Counted from the stretch's first letter, positions 11,111-23,294 are shown. The stretch: 64,000 nt of DNA from Liolophura sinensis (GCF_032854445.1 NC_088299.1:7604324-7668323); one strand, 5' to 3'. A program made the numbers and translations. Notes: generated by a model from the letters alone, not told the origin.

Positions 11111-11860
11111 CTGTGACTCAGATCCGTATTGTGGCCCATTAGGATCATCACTCCTTTGCCTTGTTGACCACAATGAATCGAGGGACGGCAAAGAGCTGAC
11201 AAGGATAAATCGCCTCAGATGTTCGTAGACCATTCTTTAACTACAATGGATATTCCAAAGCAATGGTCACAGGGCTAAATTCGAAAAGCGTTCATCACAA
11301 ACACAAAAAGTAATCTTCCTACATAGTGATAATCCATCCCCCATTGTTTTAATCTCTGTTTCAGATCTCTAGGATAAGCTTGGTATCGTTGGCTTTTAAC
11401 ACGGCAGGAAACAAAGGAGGATTAAAGCCATCCATGATGACACCTGTTTGACGTGCTTGAATAATTTCGACCATATTATATCTTGGAAAATTTTTATTAT
11501 GTTAAGATTTGTTTTTCAGTGTTCTCTTAAATACGCGAAAATTAATTCACATATTTTTGGAGGAAATCGGCGAAAATAAATTCCAGCGAATAATAAGTAT
11601 TTTACTGTATTAAACAGTCAAGCTAGCCCGGGTGTGTTTAAAGAAAAAAAAATGGTCGGAATAAGGTAACGATGAGCAGTGAAAAGTTTTCAGTATTGCC
11701 GAAAAGCCTGAAGGAGCAGGAATTTGACCAATATCCAGATCGGAAGTCGTGCTAGTTTAGAAGTTGTCGTAAACAAAAAACTATGTATCGCAGTTGGGAT
11801 TTGATTGCAACTGTTCATATGCTCAAAGACATGATTTTGTTCAACACAATGCGAAGACAA

Positions 11861-12025
11861 GTCCAGCTCTGCCGTATGTGGGGAGGTCTGTCAGCAACCC
11901 GCGGATGGTCGTGGGTTTCCCCCAGGCTCTGCCCGGTTTTCTCCCACCATAATGCTGGCCGCCGTCGTATAAGTGAAATATTCTTGAGTACGGCGTAAAA
12001 CACTCATCAAATAAATACATCAATC
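11861..12025 (+). mobile_element. SINE-A, 5'-truncated
   Basis: Begins at CCAGCTCTGCCGTATG, then a well-conserved body and 3' end. Lies in the extra 1.1 kb between the TATA box and the shared upstream block of receptor 1. Confidence 0.85.
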
Positions 12026-12221
12026 AATGCAAAGACCACCCTTACCTTCGAATTATGGGGCGATTGAACGATGTAGCGAATAATCGATTTATCGACGGTA
12101 GAAGTGCGATTGTTTGTGAACATCATTCCATTGCATCTTGTTGTCATAACCCAGAGAAATTAGCGATGGCCCTTCTCGGCCACCATAAATATTTCATATG
12201 TTTGAGAACTGATTATTAAAA

Positions 12222-12350
12222 TATCTCTGAAGGCGTGTCAGAAGATTTTGATGAATAGTCAACCTCCAATGACTTTAGAGAGTAAAGCCCTGACTATTGG
12301 TGGAATCAGCCTCATTAATATTCATGAACGCATGAAAGACTACACTAAAG
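12222..12350 (-). promoter_or_regulatory. Upstream block shared by receptors 1 and 2 (receptor 1 copy)
   Basis: Contains GGCGTGTCAG at 12232-12241 and ATTAATATTCATG at 12314-12326 (plus-strand reading), 82 bp apart. The same two motifs, same order, are 75 bp apart at 30051-30138 upstream of receptor 2. Intervening sequence shows patchy similarity. Best explained as retained promoter or enhancer sequence from duplication of the gene with its 5' flank. The minus-strand reading CATGAATATTAAT resembles POU-homeodomain sites; that is a guess. Confidence 0.5.
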
Positions 12351-12584
12351 ATGTCGTTTGAAGAAAACCTGATTGAACGTTGACTGGATGTATTTACTTT
12401 CTGAAGCAACAGATATAAACTTTGTACTCCCTTCTCATAATAACCATCGTTTTGTCATCCCGTTCGGAGAGCGTTCTAGACCGATAATCTATTTCTTTTA
12501 ACCAGTCGCTTACTTTCAGCTATCCCTATATCAATCATATTCGCTAGAAAAAGTATTCTAATTTCATTTCTGTGCAAGAATATC

Positions 12585-12712
12585 GACTTCCAACATATCG
12601 ATGTGTATAACTTGTGTTGTTACGTGTCAATGACTAAAGGCAATTTTGGTAGCGAGTATGACTGATTTTACAGACAGCTGAATATAGGCGACTGGCTAAA
12701 AGAAATAGACAA
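12585..12712 (+). repeat. Dispersed repeat E, single arm
   Basis: TCAATGACTAAAGGCAATTT, TGGTAGCGAGTATGACTGAT, TTTACAGACAGCTGAATA, GCGACTGGCTAAAAGAAATA. Matches 53500-53640 closely. Confidence 0.65.
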
Positions 12713-12822
12713 TAACTCATGTGTTCGAAACCAAAGGAAATAACAAAAAGTCTTTGTTACGCCCTGACGTCGGGAATTTATTTTTAGGTTTTGTCGAGGT
12801 ACGGGGGTTTTATCCATGCTTT

Positions 12823-13036
12823 GTTTATTTATTTATTTGATTGGTGTCTTACGCCGTATGGTATTACGCCGTATGACATTGTGGTGGGAGGAAACCATCC
12901 GCAGATTGCTGGCAGACCTTCCCACGTAGGGTCGGAGAGGAAGCCAGCATGAGCTGGACTTGAACTGACATCGACCGCATTGGTGAGAGGCTTCTGGGTC
13001 ATTACACTGCGCTAGCGTGCTAACCAACTAAGCCAC
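12823..13036 (-). mobile_element. SINE-A, internally deleted, with target-site duplication
   Basis: TTTATTTATT tail, doubled TTACGCCGTATG, shortened body and full head. TCCATGCTTT is repeated at 12813-12822 and 13037-13046. Confidence 0.88.
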
Positions 13037-13046
13037 TCCATGCTTT

Positions 13047-13785
13047 TATCAATAAACTTGACCGCGGTTATGTAGAGAAACATTTTTGTATACGACGTAA
13101 AACACAGTTGTATGGGTAGAAGAAACCAGTTTGTTTGGAGATAACATTTCGCAAGTTACTGACGGAATTTCCCACTTCTGACGTACATATTTGCATGCCA
13201 ACTGAAAGTCGTGAACGTGCACGTGTATGAAAGACAGAGAATAGGGAGAGAGGAAAACAGTCCCATAGGTTTTAAGCGTAGTTTATGTTAATCATATCAT
13301 TAAAACACAATTTCGATTGCTAATCTGTAAAAAAAATAGTGTTCCGTTTCTGTTACAGTTTCAAACTTTGTCATGGTGTATTATCATGAAAAATCATGTT
13401 TAGTTACTACAGAGATATATTTGTATAATAAAATCTGAAATGTTGAAATAGTATAATATGTTGGATATGTTCATGTAACAAAAGTAGTCCAGAAAGCTTG
13501 ACATTGTGTAAGAGTGTTGTACTTGTGACGTGTTTACAAGTAAACATATAACACTGACTATATGAACACTTCACATGTTTATTATAGTAAACTTTCTTAC
13601 ATGTTTATCACCTTTTACACTACTTATTAACATAAAGCCATGCTTACTACAGTAGTTACTAAACATAGTATTTTTATCATAATTCACCAGGATACGTTTT
13701 CAAACTGTAACAAAAAGGTAGACACTACTTTTTACAAAGTATAATTGCAGGTGGTAATTACCGACTTCAAATACCCATGCAGATC
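13047..13785. other. AT-rich gene-free stretch
   Basis: Nothing recognised. Confidence 0.5.
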
Positions 13786-14066
13786 GACCCCTTCGGGTGG
13801 TCTAATGGCGAGAGCGTCTGCCTCGAAGTTGGGGGTCAATCCCGGGTTGGGTCATCCTAAAGGCATTTTGCGGCCTGCCTTATGGCTCAGTACTCAGAAG
13901 TTAGAGCAAAGAAACAGGACTGGTTGGCCCGATGTCAGTATAATGTGACTGGGTGGGGTGTCATGTCTGGTGTTTTGTCAGCAGGATACATGTACATCAT
14001 AGGCGGCAGCACTTTGACGGCATGGACTCACCCAGCCACAAGAAGACACAGTACTTGTCACTAGGC
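13786..14066 (+). mobile_element. SINE-C, near full length
   Basis: tRNA-like head GGTGGTCTAATGGCGAGAGC with B-box-like GGGTCAATCCC. Then GACTGGTTGGCCCGATGTC, GTGACTGGGTGGGGTGTC, AAGAAGACACAGTACTTG. Abuts a SINE-A remnant. Confidence 0.75.
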
Positions 14067-14094
14067 TTAATACTCAGAGGCAAGCCCAAGCAAG

Positions 14095-14246
14095 CACATG
14101 CAGCTCATGCTGGATTCCTCTGTGGTCGTGCGTGGGAAGGTCTTTCAGAAACCTGCGAATGGTCGTGTGGTTCCACCACAGTGCTGGTGGCAGTGATGAA
14201 TTAAAAGTTCATGAGTACGACACAAAGAATCAATGAAATAATAAAT

Positions 14247-14249
<3 letters not shown>
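14095..14249 (+). mobile_element. SINE-A, diverged 3' half
   Basis: CAGCTCATGCTGGATTCCTC, GTGGGAAGGTC, then a degraded tail that runs into the (AT)n tract. Confidence 0.7.

Positions 14250-14317
<68 letters not shown>
14249..14317. repeat. (AT)n microsatellite
   Basis: 69 nt of pure AT, grown from or inserted in the tail of the SINE-A remnant ending at 14249. Confidence 0.95.
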
Positions 14318-14319
<2 letters not shown>

Positions 14320-14940
14320 CCCGTTCCGTTTCGTTGGGTTCGACCGCCGAGTCGGAAAGAAGAACAAACGCCAAAGTTTCTGCTACAGAAGCCTTTAATA
14401 TCGTTGCTCTGTAAAACTACAACACAAAGACAGTACACTGAACAAAGTACCACGTGGACACGTGACAAAAACTATTGTTTTGAGTATTTTCTCTAAATTA
14501 ATAGGACATGAAACGTACACAAAAACAACCACCATAAAAAAACAAAGAACAGATACGCACCACTTTGGCTTTGTTACACAGAATCGCACGACGGGATAAC
14601 ATGTGCAAGCAGAGCACGACCTGTGCCGGCTAGTGATCACACCCGATTCTCCCTGGCCACACCTGAATGCCGTATAGTAGTCAAACAAGCCCTCTATCAG
14701 GGGAGACAAGCTGGATTTCCTGCAAACTACAGCTTTCACATATATATTCCGGCTCCATGTTTTTGGATCAGTTGTCATAAATATTAATTCAAGAGTCGCT
14801 GGTGAAGCTATAACTGAATTTTTAAACTCTGCTGGCCCATATGATAACATGTGTTCTTTATATTGTCCTAATACGTTTTACAACGTTTAGATTTAGTTTT
14901 CGCATTTAGACTGATAGTTGTTATTTTGAGACGGTATGTC
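14318..14940. other. Less AT-rich stretch after the (AT)n tract
   Basis: Begins GGCCCGTTCCGTTTCGTTGG. Composition differs from the flanks, suggesting an inserted element, but no ends, repeats or protein match were recognised. Confidence 0.3.
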
Positions 14941-15037
14941 GCTGTGAGTTCATGCTGGCTTCCTGTCCGGCCGTAAGGTCTCCCAGCAACCTTCGGATGG
15001 TGGTGGGTTTCCCCCAATCAGATAAATAAATAAATAA
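14941..15037 (+). mobile_element. SINE-A, internally deleted
   Basis: GTGAGTTCATGCTGGCTTCC to GGTGGGTTTCCCCC, then directly ATAAATAAATAA; the 3' half is missing. Confidence 0.75.
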
Positions 15038-15192
15038 AATATCGTTGACCATTATGTGATCACTACATAAAGAACTGATACAGAGAGTCACTAGCCTGTA
15101 AACCATAAGACAGTGGACCTTAACGTCCCTTCAGTGAAAGTTCTTGAATTTCTAAACATATATCAAAGGCCATTTTGTGAGGTTGATGTGCT

Positions 15193-15331
15193 CATTTGAT
15201 TGGTGATGTACGTCGTACTCAAGAATATTTCACCAGTCGGTGGCTGCTGACAGATCATCCCTCGTTCGATTGGAGATGAAGCCAACATGAGCTGGACTAG
15301 AACTAGCGACCGCATTGGTGTAAGTCTCCTA
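15193..15331 (-). mobile_element. SINE-A, internally deleted
   Basis: GATTGGTGATGTACGTCGTA, ATGAGCTGGACTAGAAC, GACCGCATTGGTG; much of the body is absent. Confidence 0.75.
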
Positions 15332-15671
15332 CCAATAAATTAGTTCTCAGTGGTGCACAGGTTGTCGTAAAATCGTCCGTGTTAAATGGAAACAGTGAAT
15401 ATCTCCATTATTTGGTCGATTGCATTAATCTGAATGTAGTAGTATATGTTTTCCCATTCAGTTTATGTTTACGGGTTCATATTTGGCTAAACAAACCAAA
15501 TCCCTCCGTTTATGCCAAAAATAAATCAAAATCGCATCAGTGTCAAAGCAAGGGTACGCTCTTCCCGTCATGCTCATGTTATATTTCCTTCCCGTCATTT
15601 TTAACTGCTTAAGATTTTAGTAGCAGTGTGAAATACATACTATAACACCGGAGACTTTATGGTTTAATGGT

Positions 15672-15820
15672 TGATGGTACGTGGGAAGGTCAGGCAGCAT
15701 CCTGCGGATGGTCGTGGGTTTCCCCCGGGCCCTGCCCGGTTTTCTCCCACCATAATGCTGGCTGCCGTCATATAAGTGAAATATTGTTGAGTACAACATT
15801 ATTCAAATAAATAAATAAAT
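15672..15820 (+). mobile_element. SINE-A, 5'-truncated
   Basis: TACGTGGGAAGGTCAGGCAG through the 3' end and (AAAT)n tail. Confidence 0.85.
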
Positions 15821-17747
15821 TGAGACCGTATGCTATAAATATGTGTCTCTTTTTGTTTGATTTTGAAGGTCATTTCGACCTAGGCTCACTGTTCTCTTCC
15901 CCAAACATCTCACCATGGTATTGCTGGACTATTTCCGACACGGAGTACAGTTAACGTCGGACAGAAGTTAGACTTCTATGGCTATCCTGTATCCATAGCT
16001 TTTGTGATTAAGATGACAGTGTGTGTAGCAAATGTCAAACCTCCTTCACAGCCCACAGAGTTTCGTTTAATGCACTTTTCTTGTTTTATCCGGGAATTGC
16101 GAGTTGATACAAACTCGATGTATGATACATGTATTCCCAGTATGAGAGCCACGAGTCGGTGACTGACACGGTTGCCTTGCTTTCCAATCAGTTAACGAAA
16201 ACACCCATTGTTTAGTTCAAGCCCATATTTATAGTATGAAGCATTAGCATCCACTGATGCATTGATGAAATATCGGCATCGAGGTGTTTAACACGACACG
16301 ATAGTTCTCGAAGTGCTGTTCTGCATAAACATATCGACCATTCCATAGCCCTGGCCCGTCATTGGTAATATAATTGTTACACACACGGTATGTCTCGGCG
16401 ACATGTATGTGATGCCCTATATAACGATAAAGATGTCATAGTTGACTATGTACACTCTGTTCATAGTCTGTACACGGGACGCTATATTTCATGGGATTAT
16501 TTATTATAAATATTTTAAAAAAGTATTGAGCTATATTGTAGGATTTTAGGCTGAGATTTCTTAACTTGGTTAATGATGTCCGTCTATGTTAGTTTATTCT
16601 TTAATGTTCCCATCCTGTCGAAACCCATTTACTGTCTCTTAAGTTTAGATATGTTCTCGCCACAATACAGGTACAATACTGCTGAAGTGGCATATGGAAA
16701 TAATCATTCATTTATTTTCGTTACACATATATCGGTTCAGATGCATTATGAGGCATCTGTCTACCCTTGTTTGCCAACAGTCAATAGTATCCTTGACCTC
16801 CTGAAGTATATATGTATGGGAGTGACCAGTGGTATCTGCCAAGGATAAAGGGCTGTTAAATTATACATCAGTGTCGTTGCTTAACGCTTGTGGTAAATTA
16901 GTTCAGCAGTCTGTATCACCACAACTGCATGCTTGAGATGTGCATCAGCTAAAAATGAAATATTTTCACCTCAATAAAACATTTTTATATGAGTTTTCAT
17001 TATGTGCGAAATAATTACAGGCCAAGAAAAAATCCTACTCCACGAATTGTACGATTCAAAGGCATTACGCGAAGTAGGCAATGTATAGCGTTAGCTATGC
17101 TTCAGTCTCGCTTGTCTGAATCGGATTAACCTGCATCGAATGTTCTAGTCAGTCGTGTTGTTGTTGTTGCTCTTATTGTTAGGGAGTCTTAAGCATTTTT
17201 GAAATGCTCCTGCGTCTATGTTCCCAATGCCAATTGTAACAGCCAAGTGGTGTGTGTGCTGTCTATTTCCATAACAGTACATTTCCTGAACATACCATCT
17301 AAATCCATAATTTTACGTCCTGTTATATAAACAGATATACATGTAGCTTTTCACTGGATTGTTAAAGATTTTAATTTATAAATATTTCTACCAGGTTCTC
17401 TACATCGTTGTCCTAAAATCAATGTTGAAAGACAAACTTCTGACCGAAAACCATGATTTTTCCTCGTTTTGCATGGTTAGATTCCGTATCGGAACTGCAG
17501 AGGCAACATAGTAATGACACCTATTTGACATTTTATGGATTTTTGTAGGTGACCCGTTAGTCTATTATAGAGAAGTCAGTCATCTTTTTATTTGTTTATT
17601 AGTCCGCTACAGGTTACGGAGGTTTGCATCTCTTTAGTCAGTCATCCCCAGTCCGTTAGCCCTAATGAATCAGGTCCCGGACTTTCTTCAAAACTGTTCT
17701 TCCTATTGAATTGAAACTTAGTATGCCGTTTCACCGGTTTGTTCTGT
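15821..17747. other. Gene-free stretch
   Basis: Nothing recognised on either strand. Confidence 0.5.
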
Positions 17748-17972
17748 ATTTCGCTGTACTCAAGAATATTTCATTTATACCACAGCGATCAATATTATAA
17801 TTGGAAGAAACCGGACATAGCCCAGTAGAAACCCACGGCCATCCGCAGAATGCTGGCTGACCTTCCCACATACGGCCAGAGGAAGCTAGCATGAGCTGAA
17901 CTAACAGTGACCAGTTAGGTGAAAGGCTCCTGGGTCATTGTATTACGCTGACACGATAACCACGGAGGCCCC
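17748..17972 (-). mobile_element. SINE-A
   Basis: Diverged minus copy from CGCTGTACTCAAGAATATTT to CCACGGAGGCCCC. Confidence 0.82.
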
Positions 17973-18021
17973 TTGTTACTGTTTTTCAAAACAACTAATT
18001 ATTCTGAAAATTAACTTGGTA

Positions 18022-18244
18022 GGCCAAGAATATTTCACTTATACGGCGGCGGCCAGCATTATGGTGGAAGGAAACAGCGCACAGCCCGGGGGAAACCCAC
18101 GACCATCCGCAGGTTGCTGGTAGACCTTCTCACGTACGGCCGGCGGGGAAGCCAGCATAAGTTGGACTTGAACTCACAGCGACCGCATTGGTGAGAGGCT
18201 CCTGGGTCATTAGCGCAGTAACCAACTGAGCCACGGAGGCCCCC
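18022..18244 (-). mobile_element. SINE-A
   Basis: Well-preserved minus copy lacking its 3' terminal tail; ends AACTGAGCCACGGAGGCC. In tandem, same orientation, with 17748-17972. Confidence 0.88.
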
Positions 18245-20814
18245 ATATTTTTGTATAGTCTACTTGGGCTGAGTGTTTATATGTGGTTGAGGCTGTTATG
18301 AAGGCGTATGGGCGTGTTTTAGAGTGATGGATTTGCACAAAACTCCCCCTCAATAGATTGTCTCCAGTGTTTAAGGAAAAGGCAAACCTGTTAATACCAG
18401 AACTCGAAACGAAAGCGTTGATACGTACCTGGTGATTTTCATCCAAATCTATATTTTGAGCCAAACACACAAGTGGAATTTCTGGGAGTTCAGAAGTTAA
18501 TATTTTCACGCAATGCGATTGGCCTAAATGGACGTTATCTTAAATATGGCCTTCAAGAATTAATTTTTTAGTTACTTGGAGGTGGAAAAAAACATTGTAA
18601 TCATGTCAAAGCATGGTCCTGGATGGTTACTAGTACATTTTGCCCTGTCGAAGTAGAACTTAAAACTTGTTATTCAGGGTTTGGTCAAAGTAATAGATAT
18701 GATGATAAGTCTATATATACATAAAGGACAGGTAATCTTTATATTACCACTGTACCAGGTCTCTTCTGATTAAGGTTGTGTGAATTTAGATTTAGACCAT
18801 CATTAATCACTTAAGAAGATAAAGGAAAATCGGTTTCTTTGATATGTACTTAATCTCGTTGAATTTTTCTTTGTGTGTGTGGTCAGGGAATAGCACTAAC
18901 AATACTTCCAGTCTCAGAAAAAAGGCCGAGACATCATGCTCCAGTTTGTGAGGGACAACGTTATACGTTTATACATGTTGGACAATAAATGTATATGTAC
19001 TAAATTTAAAACTTTGATTGGCTGCATGTAAAACTCAGTTAATTTTGCATGCATGTGCTTCATGTAACAAGCACAAATTACTAAGCACCGTAGGCGAACA
19101 AAGTAATAATAAAGTGGAAAAAAGAAACATTAGTATTGTATTAATGTGGTAATGAGCATATGTCATCCCTGGATAAGGTACCCGAGCATTTTATTAGCAT
19201 ACGTGAGGTAACGTTCTGGTTTTGGAGCCATTACCATCATGCATATACTGTAGAATTAACATTACATCTGTCCTATACTACATGTGCCAGTTAGTACATC
19301 TAAACGCTGATTCCAATCTGTTATATTGTAAACAAACAAACGCCAGTTCATTCTACCGCAAAATAGACGTTAATGGTCAGTTGCTGAACTGGAAAGAGAA
19401 ATATTTAGCTTCTGTTAACATTGATTTGAGAACATGTTGGAATCACTCAACATCTTTGTGTCCCAGAGTATATTTGAACTAATAACAAAAAGAGTTAATC
19501 CAAAGCATGAAAATCGATGACAATGGAATGATGAACTCTTTCCCATGCAATGCCGAGTCGGGTCGAGACTGAAATGAGTGTTGTCCTCTTGCAATGGTCA
19601 AGTAGCACCTTACCACATATAACCGTCATCGTGACCCAAGAGACCCTCACCAATGCGGTCGCCTTGAGTTCAAATTCAGCTTATGCTGGCTTCCTCTCAG
19701 GCCGTACGTTACTAGGTCTCCCTAGTTTTCCCCGGGCTCTGCTCGGCTTCACCCTACCATAATGCAGGCCGCCATCGTATAAGTGAAATATTCTTGAGTA
19801 CGACGTAAAACACGAATCAAGTAAATAAATAAATAAATAAATGTAACGTCATCGCAGAGCCAGGAATCAGCCGCAGGCTACACAGCTCGGATCCGAATTA
19901 CTCCAAGATGGAAGGGTTTCCCACTGGCTTATCCTAGACAACCTAACATTTCATCACAGATGAATCAATTTCTTGATTACTTAAAAGGTACCTTTTAGCT
20001 CACCCTTTACGTACGACCTTGGCACGGGCAATAGCTTCATAATCACAATCTACATTATTTTCTCAGATTTTTAAGGTCTTAGAAACCAGATATTCATTTA
20101 TGTTCTCTTTGATGTCGAGCGCTTTTAAAACCAAAGCACTTTGTTGAGCTAGCGAATTGTATGCTTGAACGATGTCACAATAACCTCTTGGATCAGGTAC
20201 AGACCCGAAATCTAAGTTAATGTCATCCATGTTAACATTATGAAAGCCTGATCCAGGATGAAACGTCAAGTCACCGGTTTTGAGCAACCAGATGTCGATT
20301 GCCCCTTTGTTGTAACCCTCATCAAGGTGTGTTTTTCTCTATTCTAAATTGGTGGGTTTTCTTCTTTTTCTTGTCATTCATTTCAGTCAAGGCCACTAAT
20401 GAGAGCTCTTTGTTGCATTAAACAAGGACAGATAAGCCGCTGCATCACTAGCGATCATATTGTTTGTGTTTGCTCGATCCGTGTTAATAGTTTATATGTT
20501 TGTATAATATGAATGGGTATAAATAAATATGGTTTACCCAACCAAATTTAAATAAACAATCAAAGCGCAACTGAGATACATTATGTTATTATCGACAAGG
20601 TATATACTAGCGTGGTACATGGTTTGAATACTAACTTCACTCTTTTGCCTACTACACCTTGCGTCTTTCCAACGACATTGAAAACTGCTGACTACTGTAC
20701 TGCTGACATTGTGATTCTTGACCTGGAACGCATCTGGGTTGGCGGCATACGATAGAATGTTACACTTGTGGATTCGAGCCTGACAGCTCACTGCCAAGGG
20801 GCTGAGAAAAATGG
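18245..20814. other. Gene-free stretch with one SINE-A
   Basis: Besides 19630-19842, nothing recognised. Confidence 0.5.
19630..19842 (+). mobile_element. SINE-A, head truncated
   Basis: Starts in the head (GACCCAAGAGACCCTCACC), lacks the CTGCGGATGG segment, intact 3' end and (AAAT)n tail. Confidence 0.83.
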
Positions 20815-21105
20815 TCCACTTTGGGAGGGGGGAGGTCCAGGGTCAATCCTGGGTTGGGTTACACCTAAGAGTTTTAGAGAGGGTGTTGTAACTTCTTCGC
20901 TTGGTGTTCAGCATGAAGGGGATAGTGCAACGACTGGTTGGCTGGTAGAATAATGGCTGGAGCGGGCCGGTTTACTTGCTTTCGGCCAGTAGTCTCAGTC
21001 AAGCAGCACTAGATAAAAGAGCGGTGGAAATCATTCCTGCAATAAAAGTGGACACGTTACATGTACATGCACTCCAAGGACGCCGTTGTCGTCAGATGAC
21101 TGAAA
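20815..21105 (+). mobile_element. SINE-B
   Basis: GGTCAATCCTGGGTTGGG, GTGTTCAGCATGAAGGGG, GTGCAACGACTGGTTGG, AAAAGAGCGGTGGAAATC, ATGACTGAAAAATTG. Lacks its CACT tail and runs into a SINE-A fragment. Confidence 0.82.
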
Positions 21106-21262
21106 AATTGAATATTTTCACTTATACATACGACGGCGTGCAACATTAAGGCGAGAGTAATCTGGGCAGACACCGGAGAAAACATACAACCTTTCGCTGT
21201 TTGCTGACAGATCTTGCAACGTACGACTAGAGAAGAGAATGCTGTAATGGAATGAGCCAGAG
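21106..21262 (-). mobile_element. SINE-A fragment joined to SINE-B
   Basis: AATATTTTCACTTATACATA, CCGGAGAAAACATACAACC, GAATGAGCC; diverged, directly after a SINE-B copy. Confidence 0.65.
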
Positions 21263-21967
21263 AGAACACACTATGCCCGAAGCACCCACAAAGCTGTTAT
21301 CTCGTGTTGTGATATTCAAAAGGTAGTGAGGTAAAGCAAAATAACTATGACTGACCGACTGGATGATGGCGATGCTCCTGGTGCCCAGACAAGGCCTCCA
21401 CATTAGTTAAACTCAAGATCGTTCTTACCCATCTCATGTTATTTATTTGATTGCTCTCTCCATCTATATACAATGGCGGTAAGGGCGTTGGTTGAACGAA
21501 ATCGGGGTGGCCCAAAGGTGAACTGTACATCTTTGGCAAGCTCTGACAAGGTCTCGAAAGAACGTTTAACTAGATGTAGACATACGCGAGACTTTAAGAA
21601 GCTAACCCAACATCAATCGCATCAATTGTACTCTGTATGCGGGGAGCGTAGACTATTTATTGTAAGCAAGGCCCCACAAACAATGAGAGAAATCCACAAA
21701 TTTTCCTCTTTTCAATGGATATATCTCATGGTTGTAGTGAATCGGGTATCACTTCCCATTTGCCCCAGAATAACGAAGCGGTCTTTTTAATCATTAAATT
21801 GTTCCTTTTCATTACTTTAGATAAAAATTGTTCTACAGTAGCTTACTCAGAATCTACAATGTCAAGTAATAGTTTGACCTTGTTACATCAGAAATAACAA
21901 TTTTAAAGTGACTTGAAGTTTTGAGTTAAGTCTGAGATCGCTTCGTGATCCTGGAGTCCGGTTGTAA

Positions 21968-22180
21968 GGGTAGTTAGCGTACTAGCGCAGAACTCAAAAA
22001 TCTCCCACCAATGTGGTCGCTGTGAGTTCAGGTCCAGCCCCTACTGATTTCTTCTCGTCTGTTGTACGTGAGAAAGTGTTCCAACAGCCTGTGGATGGTC
22101 ACGGATTTTCCCCTGGCTCTGCTTGGTTTACTCCCACCACAATTTTGGTCGCCGTCGTATAGGTGAAATATTCTTCAGTG
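21968..22180 (+). mobile_element. SINE-A, diverged
   Basis: GTTAGCGTACTAGCGCAG, GTCGCTGTGAGTTCAGGTCC, GCCGTCGTATAGGTGAAATA; no tail. Confidence 0.78.
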
Positions 22181-22701
22181 TCCTTGTCGATTCTTCAGCA
22201 CCGTTGTTGATGGGCAGATCGACACATGTCACTCCCCGAAATAAACCCACAGACAAAGAATTGCACAAAATAACAAACATTACAAACTACAGATAAACCA
22301 ACATTTACTAGGTCCAAATCTACATTACAGTCTTAGGGTTAACCAACAAACAAGGAAAGACAACTCAAACTGGAAGTTGCTAGGCATAGCAGTTAATGGC
22401 AATCACATAAGAACATTGTGGACGTCACCCACATGCTGTTTTGGCCACATATACGAATGCAGTTCTGACTTCAGATTTGACCCAGATTCTTGTCTTTGAA
22501 CACGGGCGTTTGTAGAAGTCGACCAGCTCGTTCATGTGTTCGTCACCTCATTTGTAGTGGATGAGAAATGAACCCAGGCTTTCTTTACTTTCTTTGGAGA
22601 CGAGGAAGTCATTGAAAAGTTCTCGTTTGCAGGAGGCGGGAATTAATTCAGAAACCCATTCTAATAGAATGTAAATTACCCCGGTTGTTAATTCACCATG
22701 A

Positions 22702-22860
22702 CTCCGGCCGTAAGTAGGAAAGTTTTCCAGCAACCTGCCGATGGTCGTGGGTTTCCCCCGGGCTCTGCTCGGTTTCCTCCCACCATAATGCTGGCCGCCG
22801 TCGTATAAGTGAAATATTCTTGAGTACGGCGTAAAACACCAATCAAATAAATAAATAAAT
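22702..22860 (+). mobile_element. SINE-A, 5'-truncated, perfect target-site duplication
   Basis: Begins at CTCCGGCCGTAAGTAGG, intact 3' end and AAATAAATAAAT tail. Flanked by AATTCACCATGA at 22690-22701 and 22861-22872, so the truncation happened at insertion. Confidence 0.92.
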
Positions 22861-23294
22861 AATTCACCATGATGATGGTCATAGTGAAAGACACCCCGTC
22901 CCCTCCCAATAAACCCAGTAATGGTGACTAGTTTATTCTAGTGTACTTCACCTCGTTTGAAGGAGACGAGGAGCTAATTCATTTCTTCTTCATCACGTTT
23001 GGGTTTAGTCTCAATTTTTCTGTAGGCGATAACAAGCTCGTTTTTCACTTCTGTTGTAGGCAACGACCTCAATGGAGTATTTTTCCAAAAGGGTTATCAT
23101 ATTAGTTTGATCGCCTGAATATTCATTAAAACTTCTTAGAATTATCCTTACAAAGGTCATCAGAGATGATTTCACAAAAATTAACTATTTAAAAATGTTC
23201 CGTAGGAAAGTAAGGGAAAGTGTTATGTGCACGACTGCCGTCAGCTTCTAAATTTAGCTTGCCACTGTTTACATATGCTGAGTTCAGGGCCTGC

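Larger units (their letters stand above)
21263..23294. other. Gene-free stretch with two SINE-A copies
   Basis: Two segments (22495-22650 and 22900-23090) share CACCTCRTTTG and GGAGACGAGGA strings but no coding identity could be assigned. Confidence 0.4.

Noticed and set aside
10950-11228. 92-codon plus-strand ORF
   Set aside because: It overlaps the predicted receptor 1 first exon and TATA box on the other strand; the matching region at 29880-30000 does not keep the frame.
14145-14468. 107-codon minus ORF with a long Tyr-Ile run
   Set aside because: The run is the translated (AT)n microsatellite.
14777-14790. CATAAATATTAATTC as a third copy of the shared promoter motif
   Set aside because: Imperfect, and none of the accompanying motifs (GGCGTGTCAG, TATA, donor) are nearby.
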